Positions 36,442-45,130 of a stretch of DNA of 64,000 nt are shown here, in pieces. Source of the DNA: Mycolicibacterium lutetiense (lineage in GTDB: Bacteria > Actinomycetota > Actinomycetes > Mycobacteriales > Mycobacteriaceae); the NCBI RefSeq assembly GCF_017876775.1, contig NZ_JAGIOP010000002.1:2418001-2482000 (forward strand), in the 5' to 3' direction. The notes beneath the pieces are model-generated. The model ran no database searches. It saw only the letters and a list, made by a program, of their open reading frames with translations, and had not been told where the DNA came from. Numbering within the stretch: the stretch's first letter is position 1; every line of letters begins with the position of its first letter. Made by a program: the position numbers and the translations under genes.

Positions 36442-37773
36442 CTAACCGCCGGGGCCTGGGGCAGGCTTCGGCGGCGTCGTGGTCGTGGGAATGCCGGAAA
36501 GGGTCGGAGCGTCCGTCGGCGTCGCCGGGGCAGTCGCAGGCAGATTCGCCGGCGAATCCTGCGTCGACAGCGCGGACATGGACTTCCACTCGCTCCAGTC
36601 CACCGCCCAGTCCCAGAGATCGCCGTCGGCGTAGGACAGATCGATCCGGGTACCGGTCACCTCGACCGGGTCGCCGTACATCGCGCTGTTGAAGTACTGC
36701 TGAGAGTCCTCCAGGTTCAGGTTGATGCAGCCGTTGGTCACATTGGTGTTGCCCTGCGAACCGATGCTGTTGGGGTTGCAGTGGATGAACTCGCCGTTGT
36801 TGGAGATCCGCACCGCGAAACGTTCGTGCACATTGCTGTACCCGGCGGCGGGGTTGGTCATCCAGAAGTCCTCGTACTTCTCGGTGACCACGTGGATACC
36901 GCTGCGCGTGACGTTGCGGTCCAGGTCACCCTCGCCGTAGCTGCACGCGAAGTCCATGATCACCGCGCCTGCCCCGTCGAGCACCTGGATGCGGTGACTG
37001 GATGCCTCGGCCTTGACCACCTGGCGACGCCCGATCTCGATGTCGAGCGTCGAGTCGGCCGCACCGTAGGCGCCATCGCCGAAGCTGACGCCGTACAGCG
37101 GCGCCTTGACGCTGACCTTCGTTCCGGTCGGGTAGTACTCCCGGGTCCGCCAGTGCACGCGCGAGCCACCGGCCTCGTCGGGCAGCCAGGCCCAGCCGCC
37201 CTCGACGGACGGAGTGGTGGTGACCTGAAGGGCTTTTTCGACGGTCGCCCGGTACTTGTCGTCGATCGCGGCGTCGAACTGCAGGATGATCGGCGCGGCC
37301 ACACCGACGACCTGTCCGTCGGCGAGCTGGAACTGACCGTTGACCTGTTTCTGCGGGGCAACGGTCGAGAACGTGCCCTGCAGCGATTCGGCCTTGCCGT
37401 CCGACCCCACCACCGAGCCCGCCCACGTGTAGGTGGATTCGTAGCCGAGTGGCTCGGTGACAGTGAACGCGGTGCGATCGCTGTTGAATTTGCCGGCAAC
37501 CACCTTGCCGTTGGCGTTGGTCAGGCTGACGCGCTGAAACACGCCGTTCTCGACCTTCACTCCGGCCGGCGCCGTCGGCAGCACGTCCTCGGAATCGGCG
37601 GCAGGCTCGTACGTCACCGTCGGTGCGTTCTCCTTCACCTCAGGTGCGGAGACCGACGATTCACCCGAGCAGGCAGCCAACAGTCCGGCGCCCATTCCGA
37701 CGGTCAACACCGTCAGGGCACGCCGCCGATTGAACAGCGGCGCGCCCGCCTCTATATCACCGGCAGGGCTCAC
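36442..37773 (-). CDS. lprQ: L,D-transpeptidase lipoprotein (LdtMt5/LprQ-like)
   Basis: A 443-residue exported enzyme forming 3-3 peptidoglycan cross-links. The signal has an RRR motif and lipobox LLAAC, so a Tat-type lipoprotein signal is possible. Ig-like domains span about 45-265, and the YkuD catalytic domain about 265-395, with His in [10 protein letters not shown] and nucleophile Cys in [10 protein letters not shown]. The usual SHGC histidine is Asn here, a form I recall in M. tuberculosis LdtMt5 (Rv0483). The C-terminus is Pro/Thr-rich. Confidence 0.93.
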   Translation of the reverse strand: MSPAGDIEAGAPLFNRRRALTVLTVGMGAGLLAACSGESSVSAPEVKENAPTVTYEPAADSEDVLPTAPAGVKVENGVFQRVSLTNANGKVVAGKFNSDRTAFTVTEPLGYESTYTWAGSVVGSDGKAESLQGTFSTVAPQKQVNGQFQLADGQVVGVAAPIILQFDAAIDDKYRATVEKALQVTTTPSVEGGWAWLPDEAGGSRVHWRTREYYPTGTKVSVKAPLYGVSFGDGAYGAADSTLDIEIGRRQVVKAEASSHRIQVLDGAGAVIMDFACSYGEGDLDRNVTRSGIHVVTEKYEDFWMTNPAAGYSNVHERFAVRISNNGEFIHCNPNSIGSQGNTNVTNGCINLNLEDSQQYFNSAMYGDPVEVTGTRIDLSYADGDLWDWAVDWSEWKSMSALSTQDSPANLPATAPATPTDAPTLSGIPTTTTPPKPAPGPGG

Positions 37774-37779
37774 GTGGAT

Positions 37780-38871
37780 CTACGGTACTGATAGATCGCA
37801 CCCAAACAGAATCGGTTCGGGCTGCAGCGTGATCCCGAAGCGGTCCCGAACACCCTTTTGCACCGCCCTGGCCAGGGCAATCACATCGGCGGTGTTCGCC
37901 TCGCCACGATTGGTCACAGCCAGCGCATGCTTGGTCGACAGCCGTGCCGGAGCACCGTCACCGGGGTACCCCTTACCGAACCCGGCGTGCTCGACGAGCC
38001 AGCCCGCCGCGAGCTTGACCCCGTCGGGTGCGGGGTAGTTCGGCACGGACGACTGCGCCGCCTCCGGGTCGTTCTGGAAACCGGCCTGCACCCGCTCGAA
38101 GTCGGCCTGCGACACCACCGGGTTGGTGAAGAACGACCCGACGCTCCAGGTGTCGTGGTCTTGCGCGTCGAGGACCATCCCTTTGCCAGCGCGCAACTGC
38201 AGCACGATCTGGCGAACCCGCATCGGGTCGGCACGCTCCCCCGGTTCGACACCCAGCGCGGTGGCCAGTTCGCGGTAACGCAGCGGTGCGCTCCGTCCAG
38301 CCTGATCAAGGGTGAACTCGACCTCGAGCACGATGACGGCATCGGAGTGTTTGAGGATGCTGGTGCGGTAGCCGAACTTGAGCTCTTCCGGTGCAGCCCA
38401 ACGGACTTCACCTGTGCGCCGGTCGAGCAGCCGGACCCTGCTGATGGTGTCGGCGACCTCGGCCCCGTAGGCACCCACATTCTGCACCGGGGTGGCCCCG
38501 GCCGATCCCGGTATCCCGGAAAGGCATTCGAGCCCGCCCAACCCGTGCTGCAGCGCGGCGACGACGACGTCGTCGAACACGGCACCGGCCTCGGCGCGCA
38601 GCCGGTCACCCTCCACGGTGATCGCGGTGTTGGCCACGCGCACCACGGTGAGGTCCGGCATGGTGTCGGCCAGGTCATCGGCCAGCACCACGTTCGATCC
38701 GCCGGCGAGCACCAGGATCGGATCAGATACCGCGCGCAGCACATCGATGAGCTGATCGGTGCTCGTGCAGGTGAGCACCCTGCGCGCCACCGGTCCGACC
38801 CGCAGGGTGGTCAGCGGGGCCAGCGCAACCGACTCGGCGACTGCGACACCGGCAACATACGAACTGACCAC
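37780..38871 (-). CDS. murB: UDP-N-acetylenolpyruvoylglucosamine reductase
   Basis: A 363-residue FAD enzyme of peptidoglycan precursor synthesis, reducing enolpyruvyl-UDP-GlcNAc to UDP-MurNAc with NADPH. FAD-binding segments [28 protein letters not shown] and [24 protein letters not shown] are clear; the catalytic Ser lies in [10 protein letters not shown]. The gene starts with GTG and ends 6 bp before the L,D-transpeptidase gene starts on the same strand, giving a small cell-wall operon. Confidence 0.96.
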   Translation of the reverse strand: MVSSYVAGVAVAESVALAPLTTLRVGPVARRVLTCTSTDQLIDVLRAVSDPILVLAGGSNVVLADDLADTMPDLTVVRVANTAITVEGDRLRAEAGAVFDDVVVAALQHGLGGLECLSGIPGSAGATPVQNVGAYGAEVADTISRVRLLDRRTGEVRWAAPEELKFGYRTSILKHSDAVIVLEVEFTLDQAGRSAPLRYRELATALGVEPGERADPMRVRQIVLQLRAGKGMVLDAQDHDTWSVGSFFTNPVVSQADFERVQAGFQNDPEAAQSSVPNYPAPDGVKLAAGWLVEHAGFGKGYPGDGAPARLSTKHALAVTNRGEANTADVIALARAVQKGVRDRFGITLQPEPILFGCDLSVP

Positions 38872-38897
38872 GGGCCGTAACGGTAGCGTGACCAGCT

Positions 38898-39404
38898 ATG
38901 CCGCGATCATTCGACATGGCCACCGACTACGAGGGCAGCGTCGAACAGGTCCACCGGGCATTCGGTGACGAACAGTATTGGCTGGCCCGGCTGGCCGATT
39001 CCGGGGCCGACGAGACCGCGCTGGATGCGTTGACCGTGACCGACGACGGCGAAATCACGGCGGTCACCACCCAGACCCTGCGCGCCAACCAGCTGCCCGG
39101 GCTGGTGTCGCAGTTTCACCGCGGCGATCTGAACATCCGGCGCGAGGAGCATTGGCAGCCGGTCCGTCACGGCACGTCACACGGCACGGTGCAGGGCTCC
39201 GTCGCCGGGGCACCGGTATCGCTGTCCGGAACCGCGACGCTTGCCCCGACCGACAGCGGGTCCCGGCTGTCGGTGCACATCACGGTCGAAGTCAAGGTGC
39301 CGCTGGTCGGCGGCAAGATCGAGAGTTTCATCGGCACGCAGTTGGTCGACCTTCTGACCGCCGAGCAACGCTTCACCTCGGGGTGGATCACCGATCACCG
39401 GTGA
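38898..39404 (+). CDS. DUF2505 protein (copy 1)
   Basis: A 168-residue protein of the DUF2505 family, related in fold to START/polyketide cyclase-like lipid-binding domains. Typical features are FDMATDYEGSVEQVHRAFGDEQYW at the start and VEVKVPLVGGKIESFIGTQL near the end. It matches M. tuberculosis Rv0481c and is divergent from murB, 26 bp away. A second family member follows 23 bp downstream. Ligand unknown. Confidence 0.83.
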   Translation: MPRSFDMATDYEGSVEQVHRAFGDEQYWLARLADSGADETALDALTVTDDGEITAVTTQTLRANQLPGLVSQFHRGDLNIRREEHWQPVRHGTSHGTVQGSVAGAPVSLSGTATLAPTDSGSRLSVHITVEVKVPLVGGKIESFIGTQLVDLLTAEQRFTSGWITDHR

Positions 39405-39427
39405 GCCCGGCGGTACCTTCGATAACC

Positions 39428-39949
39428 ATGAGCCGATCCCGGCAGACGACGTTGCCGTTCGACGCACCCGTCGAAACCATTTACGCCGTATACGCGAACG
39501 CCACGTACTGGCAGGCACTGATGGACCGGTACGACGACCTCACACCCGGTAAATCCGACCTCACGGCCTTCAACGCCGACGAGAGCGGCATCGAGGTCGA
39601 GTTTCGGCAGGTTCTGCCGCGCGCGGAGATGCCCGCGCTCCTGCGGTCGGTGATCCCGGTCGACATGGCCATCACCCGCAAGCAGTATTTCGGCCCCATC
39701 GACCCGAACGGCGCGGACCGCACGAACGGCCACTACACCGCGTCGGTGTCACACGTCCCGGGCCGGCTCGACGGCCGCTATGTGCTCGCCGGGGTCTCGA
39801 CAGGCAGCCAGCTGCAGGTCGACAGCACGTGCAAGGTGCCGATGCCCCTGGTCGGAGGCAAACTCGAAGACCTGGTCCTGCAGTCCGTCAACGACGTGTT
39901 CACCATCGAGGGGGCGTTCACCGCTGAGTGGATCGCCGAGCACGTCTAA
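39428..39949 (+). CDS. DUF2505 protein (copy 2)
   Basis: A 173-residue paralogue of the preceding gene: FDAPVETIYAVYANATYWQAL at the start, CKVPMPLVGGKLEDLVLQSV near the end. The two proteins differ widely in the middle, so the duplication is old. The last bases overlap the start region of the methyltransferase gene: the TAA stop at 39947-39949 lies within the first codons of that frame. Possibly a lipid carrier or lipid-sensing pair (inference). Confidence 0.8.
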   Translation: MSRSRQTTLPFDAPVETIYAVYANATYWQALMDRYDDLTPGKSDLTAFNADESGIEVEFRQVLPRAEMPALLRSVIPVDMAITRKQYFGPIDPNGADRTNGHYTASVSHVPGRLDGRYVLAGVSTGSQLQVDSTCKVPMPLVGGKLEDLVLQSVNDVFTIEGAFTAEWIAEHV

Positions 39950-40733
39950 ACCCGTCGGCGCGGTCACCCGGGGCACCACCGGGTACAACCGGCTGCGCCG
40001 CAGTGACCGTTGGCTGGTGCATTCGCCGAGGGTGCGCAGCGTGCTGCGGGCCGCCGCCGATCCGCTGGTGGTCGACCTCGGGTACGGCGCGTTGCCGGTG
40101 ACGACACTGGAATTGGCCGCCCGGCTGCGCATGATCCGCGCCGATACCCGAGTGGTGGGCCTGGAGATCCACCCCGAACGCGTGGCCACCGCACGCGCGT
40201 TGGCCGGCGGCAGCGACGTGCACTTCGCCCTCGGCGGGTTCGAGTTGGCCGGGCTGCGTCCGGTGCTGGTGCGGGCGTTCAACGTGTTACGTCAGTACCC
40301 GGTCGAGGCGGTGCCCGAGGCCTGGGCGGCGATGTCGCGCCGGCTCGCGCCCGGTGGGCTGATCATCGACGGAACCTGCGACGAGTTGGGCCGCAGATGC
40401 TGCTGGGTGTTGCTGGACGCGGACGGGCCGGTGAGCCTGACCCTGGCATGTGATCCGCTGCGCATCGAGCGTCCGTCGGATCTGGCCGAACGGCTGCCCA
40501 AGGTGTTGATCCACCACAACGTCGAAGGACAGCCCATCCACGCGTTGCTCGGTGCGGCCGACCGCGCCTGGGCCAGCGCAGCCGGGCACGGGGTGTTCGG
40601 ACCGCGGGTGCGCTGGCGGGCCATGGTGGAGTTGTTGCGCGCCGAGGGGCTTCCCGTCGCCGCGCCGCGCCGCCGGTTGCGTGACGGGGTGCTCACAGTC
40701 CCGTGGGCAGCCGTGGCGCCGGCCACGCATTAG
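39942..40733 (+). CDS. SAM-dependent methyltransferase-like protein, unusual start
   Basis: The protein contains a class I methyltransferase-like motif, PLVVDLGYGALPVTTLELA, followed by VVGLEIHPERVATARAL and a Pro-Gly-Gly-rich strand (LAPGGLIIDGTCDELG). Protein-like sequence begins at SKPVGAVTRGTTGYNRLRRSDRW, before any usual start: in this frame no ATG, GTG or TTG occurs between 39780 and 40017. The best start is ACG at 39942, overlapping the stop of the DUF2505 gene; GTG at 40017 would cut off the conserved first segment. Substrate unknown. Confidence 0.7.
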   Translation, partial: TSKPVGAVTRGTTGYNRLRRSDRWLVHSPRVRSVLRAAADPLVVDLGYGALPVTTLELAARLRMIRADTRVVGLEIHPERVATARALAGGSDVHFALGGFELAGLRPVLVRAFNVLRQYPVEAVPEAWAAMSRRLAPGGLIIDGTCDELGRRCCWVLLDADGPVSLTLACDPLRIERPSDLAERLPKVLIHHNVEGQPIHALLGAADRAWASAAGHGVFGPRVRWRAMVELLRAEGLPVAAPRRRLRDGVLTVPWAAVAPATH

Positions 40734-40761
40734 GCACCGTGGCGCCACTAAGCTGAACCGC

Positions 40762-41577
40762 ATGCGAATCGCCCTGGCGCAGATCGCGGCCGGTACGGAT
40801 CCGTCGTCGAATTTGGCGCTGGTCGATGAGTACACGCGGCGGGCCGCCGCTGACGGTGCCCGGTTGGTGTTGTTCCCCGAGGCCACGATGTGCCGGTTCG
40901 GGGTGCCGCTGGGCCCCGTCGCCGAGGACCTCGACGGGCCGTGGGCGACGGCGGTGCGCGATATCGCCGCGCAGGCCGGGGTCGTCGTGGTGGCCGGGAT
41001 GTTCACCCCCTGCCAGGACGGGCGGGTCACCAACACTCTGATCGCCACCGGCCCCGGAGTGGACGCGCATTACCACAAGATCCATCTCTACGACGCCTTC
41101 GGTTTTACCGAATCGCGCACTGTGGCACCGGGTTTCGAGCCGGTGACGATCACCGTCGACGGCGTCACCGTCGGCCTGAGCACCTGCTACGACATCCGGT
41201 TCCCGGAGCTGTACGTGGAGCTGGCCCGCCGCGGCGCCCGGCTGATCACCGTGCACGCCTCCTGGGGATCGGGACCCGGCAAGCTGGAGCAGTGGACCCT
41301 GCTGGCCCGGGCCCGCGCGCTGGACACCACCGGATTCATCGCCGCGGTGGGCCAGGCCTATCCGGGCGATGACATCGCCAAGGTCGGACCGACGGGTGTC
41401 GGCGGCAGTCTGGTGACCTCCCCCACCGGCGAGGTTCTCGCCGCGGCCGACGCCGAGGAGCAGTTACTGGTCTACGACGTCGACCTCGATGCCGCCAACC
41501 AGGTCCGCGACACCATCGCAGTGCTGCAGAACCGCTCACAGTTCGCTCAGTCCGGTAGGGCACAATCGCTGGGGTGA
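40762..41577 (+). CDS. Carbon-nitrogen hydrolase (nitrilase superfamily)
   Basis: A 271-residue amidase of the nitrilase superfamily. The catalytic triad is visible: Glu in LVLFPEATMC, Lys in YHKIHLYDAF and Cys in STCYDIRFPE. It matches M. tuberculosis Rv0480c. Such Nit-like enzymes often repair deaminated glutathione-type metabolites or hydrolyse small amides. The frame is open upstream; ATG at 40762 fits the family start (MRIALAQIAAG). It overlaps the next gene by 4 bp (GTGA). Confidence 0.92.
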   Translation: MRIALAQIAAGTDPSSNLALVDEYTRRAAADGARLVLFPEATMCRFGVPLGPVAEDLDGPWATAVRDIAAQAGVVVVAGMFTPCQDGRVTNTLIATGPGVDAHYHKIHLYDAFGFTESRTVAPGFEPVTITVDGVTVGLSTCYDIRFPELYVELARRGARLITVHASWGSGPGKLEQWTLLARARALDTTGFIAAVGQAYPGDDIAKVGPTGVGGSLVTSPTGEVLAAADAEEQLLVYDVDLDAANQVRDTIAVLQNRSQFAQSGRAQSLG

Positions 41578-42461
41578 CCGATCCCTGGGCTCGCCCAACC
41601 GACCAGTCCTCGCCGGCCCCTTCGGGGGACCTGCCGCCGCAGCCACCATCGCCGGACCAGCCCGAGCAGCCGGCGCCCGACGCTCAGCGGCCGCAGGACA
41701 CGTCGGCACTGGCGAAGGTCAGGAAGCTGCTGTCGGATCCGTTGTCGGTGGTACTGGTCTTCGTGATCGTGCTGGCACTGGTCGCTGCCGGTGTGCTCGG
41801 CGGTGAGCTGTATGCCCGCAACCGTGCCGACAAGATCGTCGCCTCGATCGTGGAATGCGTCGTCGGGGACGGCGCGAAGGCCACATTCGATCCGCTGCCG
41901 CCGTTCCTCATGCAGCACGTGACGGGTCACTACACCAACATCAACGTCGAGACCGCGGGCAACCAGATCCGTGAGGCCAAGGGCATGAAGGTCAAGCTGG
42001 ACATCCGGGACGTGCGGGTGAAGGAGACCGCCGACGCCAGCGGCACCGTGGGCTCGCTGGTCGCCAACATCGACTGGAGCACCGACGGCCTCCGCCAGAC
42101 CGTCGGCGACCTGGTCCAGCTGCCGTTCATCGGCTCGGCGATCTCGGATGTGCGGACCAACCCGGCCAAGGGCACCATCGAACTCAAAGGCCTGCTCGGC
42201 ACGATCACGGCCAAGCCCACAGTGGTCAACAAGGGCATCTCGCTGCAGATCGTCGACCTGAGCGCGATCGGCCTGTCCTGGCCGCGGGAGACCCTGCAGC
42301 CGATCCTGGACAAGTTCACCGCCCAGCTGACCGAGGACTATCCGATGGGGATCCACGCCGACAGCGTGCAGGTCACCGACAGCGGCGTGCAGGCGAAGTT
42401 CTCCGCGACGAACGCGTCGATGCCCAAGCCCACCGACGACCCCTGCTTCGGCAAGCTCTAG
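41574..42461 (+). CDS. LmeA-family (DUF2993) membrane-anchored phospholipid-binding protein
   Basis: A 295-residue protein: a Pro/Ser-rich cytoplasmic tail (about 1-55), one transmembrane helix (SVVLVFVIVLALVAAGVLGG, about 57-77), then an extracytoplasmic domain with the DUF2993/LmeA pattern (IVASIVECVVGDGAKATFDPLPPFL). LmeA in mycobacteria binds phospholipid and helps lipomannan elongation; this is a paralogue at the Rv0479c position. The GTG start overlaps the nitrilase stop. Its stop is 1 bp from the stop of convergent deoC. Confidence 0.85.
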   Translation: MTDPWARPTDQSSPAPSGDLPPQPPSPDQPEQPAPDAQRPQDTSALAKVRKLLSDPLSVVLVFVIVLALVAAGVLGGELYARNRADKIVASIVECVVGDGAKATFDPLPPFLMQHVTGHYTNINVETAGNQIREAKGMKVKLDIRDVRVKETADASGTVGSLVANIDWSTDGLRQTVGDLVQLPFIGSAISDVRTNPAKGTIELKGLLGTITAKPTVVNKGISLQIVDLSAIGLSWPRETLQPILDKFTAQLTEDYPMGIHADSVQVTDSGVQAKFSATNASMPKPTDDPCFGKL

Positions 42462-42462
42462 C

Positions 42463-43149
42463 TCAGCCCTGACCGGCGAGGCCGTCGAGCACCGTGCGGG
42501 TGCCCGACAGGCCGAGCCGGGTGGCCCCGGCGTCGAGCATCGCCACCGCCACCGCGGCGGTGCGGATGCCGCCGCTGGCCTTGACCCCGATGCCGCCACC
42601 CACCGCGCGCGCCATCAGTTCGACGGCGCGGGTGGAGGCACCCCCGCTGGGGTGGAAGCCGGTGGAGGTCTTGACGAAGTCGGCCCCGGCCCCGACAGCG
42701 GCCCGGCACACGTCCTGCAACAACGCCTCGCCGGCGAACTCCAGCAACGCGGCGGACTCGACGATCACCTTGAGCGTGGCGCCGGGCACTGCCGCGCGCA
42801 CCGCGGCAACCTCGGCGGCGGTCGCGTCCAGGTCGCCGCTCAGCGCGGCCCCCACGTCGATCACCATGTCGATCTCGACGGCGCCCGCGGCCACGGCCAG
42901 TTGCGATTCGCGGGCCTTGATCTCGGCCAGGTGTTTACCGGACGGAAAGCCGGACACTGCGGCCACCGCCAGGCCGGACGGGGCGACCGCGGCCGCGGCA
43001 GCCACCAGCGTCGGCGACACGCATACCGAGAACACCCCGAGGTCGGCGCCCTCGGCCACCAGTTTCTCGACGTCGACCACGGTGGCTTCCGGCTTGAGCA
43101 GGGTGTGGTCGACCAGTGCGGCCACCTGAGCCCGGGTATAGCTGCCCAT
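42463..43149 (-). CDS. deoC: Deoxyribose-phosphate aldolase
   Basis: A 228-residue TIM-barrel class I aldolase cleaving 2-deoxyribose-5-phosphate to acetaldehyde and glyceraldehyde-3-phosphate. [12 protein letters not shown] at the start, [23 protein letters not shown], and [14 protein letters not shown] with the Schiff-base Lys are all present, plus the second lysine in [10 protein letters not shown]. The frame is open upstream; the ATG at 43149 overlaps the stop of the upstream DUF2599 gene by one base. Confidence 0.95.
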   Translation of the reverse strand: MGSYTRAQVAALVDHTLLKPEATVVDVEKLVAEGADLGVFSVCVSPTLVAAAAAVAPSGLAVAAVSGFPSGKHLAEIKARESQLAVAAGAVEIDMVIDVGAALSGDLDATAAEVAAVRAAVPGATLKVIVESAALLEFAGEALLQDVCRAAVGAGADFVKTSTGFHPSGGASTRAVELMARAVGGGIGVKASGGIRTAAVAVAMLDAGATRLGLSGTRTVLDGLAGQG

Positions 43150-43568
43150 CAGAACGGTTCCTCGCTGCCGCCGGGATTGCATCCGCTGGCCAGCATCACC
43201 TCGGGAGCGACCTCGGGCCGCCACGGCTCCAGATTCCAGCTGGTCTTACCCGGTTCGGCCAGCTCGGCGAACGTCCAGTGACACAGGAACTGCTCACGCA
43301 TCCCGGGAAGGTCGGCATCCGGAGACAGGGCCAGCACCTGGGCCCAGGCCTGATCGGCCTCCACGGCGTGACCCGGCTGACGGGCCAGCGCCCGCGCGGC
43401 GTCGCTGGGATAGACGCGCAGGCTGGACAGGTCGCCCCATTTCGCCCATTCGACGTGGTCCACATAGCTGTGCTCGAGGCCGGGGTCGGCGGCTGCGGAG
43501 GGCACGAAGGTCAGTGTCGCGCCCAGCGCGAAGCACGCCGCGCCGAGTGCGGCCAGTGGCGAACGCAT
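43149..43568 (-). CDS. Secreted DUF2599 protein
   Basis: A 139-residue exported protein with a signal peptide ([19 protein letters not shown], cleavage near SAAADPG). The mature part begins with [22 protein letters not shown] and has two cysteines likely to pair. This matches M. tuberculosis Rv0477, of the DUF2599 family. ATG at 43568 lies 5 bp after the stop of the upstream membrane protein gene. Function unknown. Confidence 0.82.
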   Translation of the reverse strand: MRSPLAALGAACFALGATLTFVPSAAADPGLEHSYVDHVEWAKWGDLSSLRVYPSDAARALARQPGHAVEADQAWAQVLALSPDADLPGMREQFLCHWTFAELAEPGKTSWNLEPWRPEVAPEVMLASGCNPGGSEEPF

Positions 43569-43572
43569 CGGG

Positions 43573-43857
43573 TCAGCGCGACTTTCCCTGGATTTCGAGC
43601 AGTTTGGGCCGCACATCGACGAGATAGACACCGGTGGCGCAGGCCGCGATGACAGGGATGAACACCCCACCCACCAGCAGCGTCAGCACCGCGCTCACAC
43701 CCAGGATGGCCAGCCATACCGGCTTGGTGAGCTTGCCGATGGCGGTATAGGCGTCGGGCCGCTGCATGGCCGCATGCACGAAGGCGTACACGGCCACGAG
43801 AACGACCAGATAACCGAGCACCAAAATAATGAGGCCCGCAAGGTTGGCGAGTTGCAC
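43573..43857 (-). CDS. DUF2516 small membrane protein
   Basis: A 94-residue protein with two to three hydrophobic helices: [20 protein letters not shown] at the N-terminus, [20 protein letters not shown] in the middle and a weaker third segment. This is the actinobacterial DUF2516 family (M. tuberculosis Rv0476). The start is a GTG. It lies downstream of hbhA but is separated from it by a hairpin. Confidence 0.8.
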   Translation of the reverse strand: MQLANLAGLIILVLGYLVVLVAVYAFVHAAMQRPDAYTAIGKLTKPVWLAILGVSAVLTLLVGGVFIPVIAACATGVYLVDVRPKLLEIQGKSR

Positions 43858-43888
43858 CTCACCAGCCTATGCGGGCCTCATCGTCAGC

Positions 43889-43929
43889 GTCGACCGCCCG
43901 GGGCTCAAGTCCCCGTAAATACGGTCGAC
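43889..43929 (-). terminator. Nested hairpin after hbhA
   Basis: Outer arms GTCGACCG (43889-43896) and CGGTCGAC (43922-43929) are perfectly complementary; inner arms CGGGG (43899-43903) and CCCCG (43911-43915) close a 7-base loop. It begins 8 bp after the hbhA stop on the minus strand and ends before the next gene. No U-tract. Likely terminates or stabilises the hbhA mRNA. Confidence 0.6.
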
Positions 43930-43936
43930 ACCGGCA

Positions 43937-44575
43937 TTACTTCTGGGTGACCTTCTTGGCCGGAGCCGCGGTCTTCTTGGCGGCCGGGGTGGCAGCCTTC
44001 TTGGCGGCCGGGGTGGCGGCCTTCTTGGCCGGCGCGGCCTTCTTGGCCGGAGCGGCCGGAGTGGCCGGGGCAGCCTTCTCGGCCTTCTTCGGCAGCTCGA
44101 CGCCGACCAGCTTGGCGGCACGCTCGCCCACCGCGCGGGTCTGGGTCGCCACGGTGCCCAGGGCCTCCTGGGTCAGCTCGACGGCCTGGTCGGTGTAGCC
44201 CTCGACCCGGTTGGCGGCTTCCTCGATGGCCGGCTGGCTGCGCAGGCGCTCCAGCGCCGCCTCGCCACGCTCGACCAGCTTGTTGTAGGTCGCGGTGGCC
44301 TGATCGGCGTAGCCCTCGGCGGCCTTGCGCAGCTCGTCGGAGTTCAGCTTCTCGCGCAGCTCGCCGAACTGGGCCGGCAGCTCTTCCTGCAGCTTGTTCA
44401 GGCGGGCACGGCTCTCCTCGACGCGAGTCTCGGCGTCGGTGCGGGCATCCTCGGCACGCTCACGCAGGCTGGCGACGATCTCGTTGACCGTGGCCAGGGC
44501 CAGATCGGCAGCGCCGACGGCGGCCAGCAGCGGGGCCTTGAGGTCTTCGATGGTGGGCTGAGTCTTCTCGGTCAT
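43937..44575 (-). CDS. hbhA: Heparin-binding haemagglutinin
   Basis: A 212-residue surface adhesin. Residues about 1-155 form a long amphipathic coiled coil ([40 protein letters not shown]). The C-terminal about 50 residues are Lys/Ala/Pro repeats ([18 protein letters not shown]), the heparin-binding tail that is methylated on lysines in M. tuberculosis. Ribosome site GGGAAAGGA precedes the ATG. HBHA also associates with lipid inclusions. It is probably monocistronic, as a hairpin follows. Confidence 0.95.
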   Translation of the reverse strand: MTEKTQPTIEDLKAPLLAAVGAADLALATVNEIVASLRERAEDARTDAETRVEESRARLNKLQEELPAQFGELREKLNSDELRKAAEGYADQATATYNKLVERGEAALERLRSQPAIEEAANRVEGYTDQAVELTQEALGTVATQTRAVGERAAKLVGVELPKKAEKAAPATPAAPAKKAAPAKKAATPAAKKAATPAAKKTAAPAKKVTQK

Positions 44576-44636
44576 GCGAATTTCCTTTCCCAGGATGGAC
44601 TTTCGTGCGATTGGTTATCGGTTAGCTGATGAGGTG

Positions 44637-45041
44637 TCAGTCAGTCGGTTCAGATGTCTGCTCCTCATCTGCTTCGGCTTCGTTCTGCTGCCGGAACGAT
44701 GTGTAGATATCGAGCAGTACCTGCTTCTGCCGCTCGGTGATCGCCACGTCGTTCACGATGGCGTCGCGGACCTCACTGGGCTCGCTGGGCTCCAAGATCC
44801 CGGCACGCACATAGAGGACCTCGGCGGACACCCGAAGCGCCTTCGCGATCTGGTTGAGCACGTCGGCGGAAGGTTTCCGCAACCCTCGTTCGATCTGGCT
44901 CAGGTAGGGGTTGCTGACGCCGGCCTTCTCGGCCAACTGCCGAACCGATACCTGTGCCGCCTCACGCTGGGCCCGGATGAAGCTTCCGATGTCCTGCGCA
45001 GCGCTGGAGACAACCGCCGCGAGATTTTCGTCTTGCGCCAT
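44637..45041 (-). CDS. XRE-family DNA-binding protein (Rv0474-like)
   Basis: A 134-residue regulator with an N-terminal lambda-repressor-type HTH (VSVRQLAEKAGVSNPYLSQIERGLRKPSADVLNQIAKALRV) and an acidic helical tail (DEEQTSEPTD). ATG at 45041 has GAGGGG about 7 nt upstream. It lies 61 bp upstream of hbhA on the same strand, as in M. tuberculosis, and is a reasonable candidate regulator of hbhA or of itself (inference). Confidence 0.88.
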   Translation of the reverse strand: MAQDENLAAVVSSAAQDIGSFIRAQREAAQVSVRQLAEKAGVSNPYLSQIERGLRKPSADVLNQIAKALRVSAEVLYVRAGILEPSEPSEVRDAIVNDVAITERQKQVLLDIYTSFRQQNEAEADEEQTSEPTD

Positions 45042-45130
45042 GTCATTCCCCTCGTAGGCCGTGTATCCGTTAACGACGAAATTCACGCTACGACGGGGTG
45101 CTAACTTTTGCAAGCACTAGTTAGCGCAGG

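Noticed and set aside
39780-39941. ATG at 39780 as start of the methyltransferase
   Set aside because: Would place 54 Ser/Arg/Cys-rich residues inside the DUF2505 gene; those residues are not protein-like.
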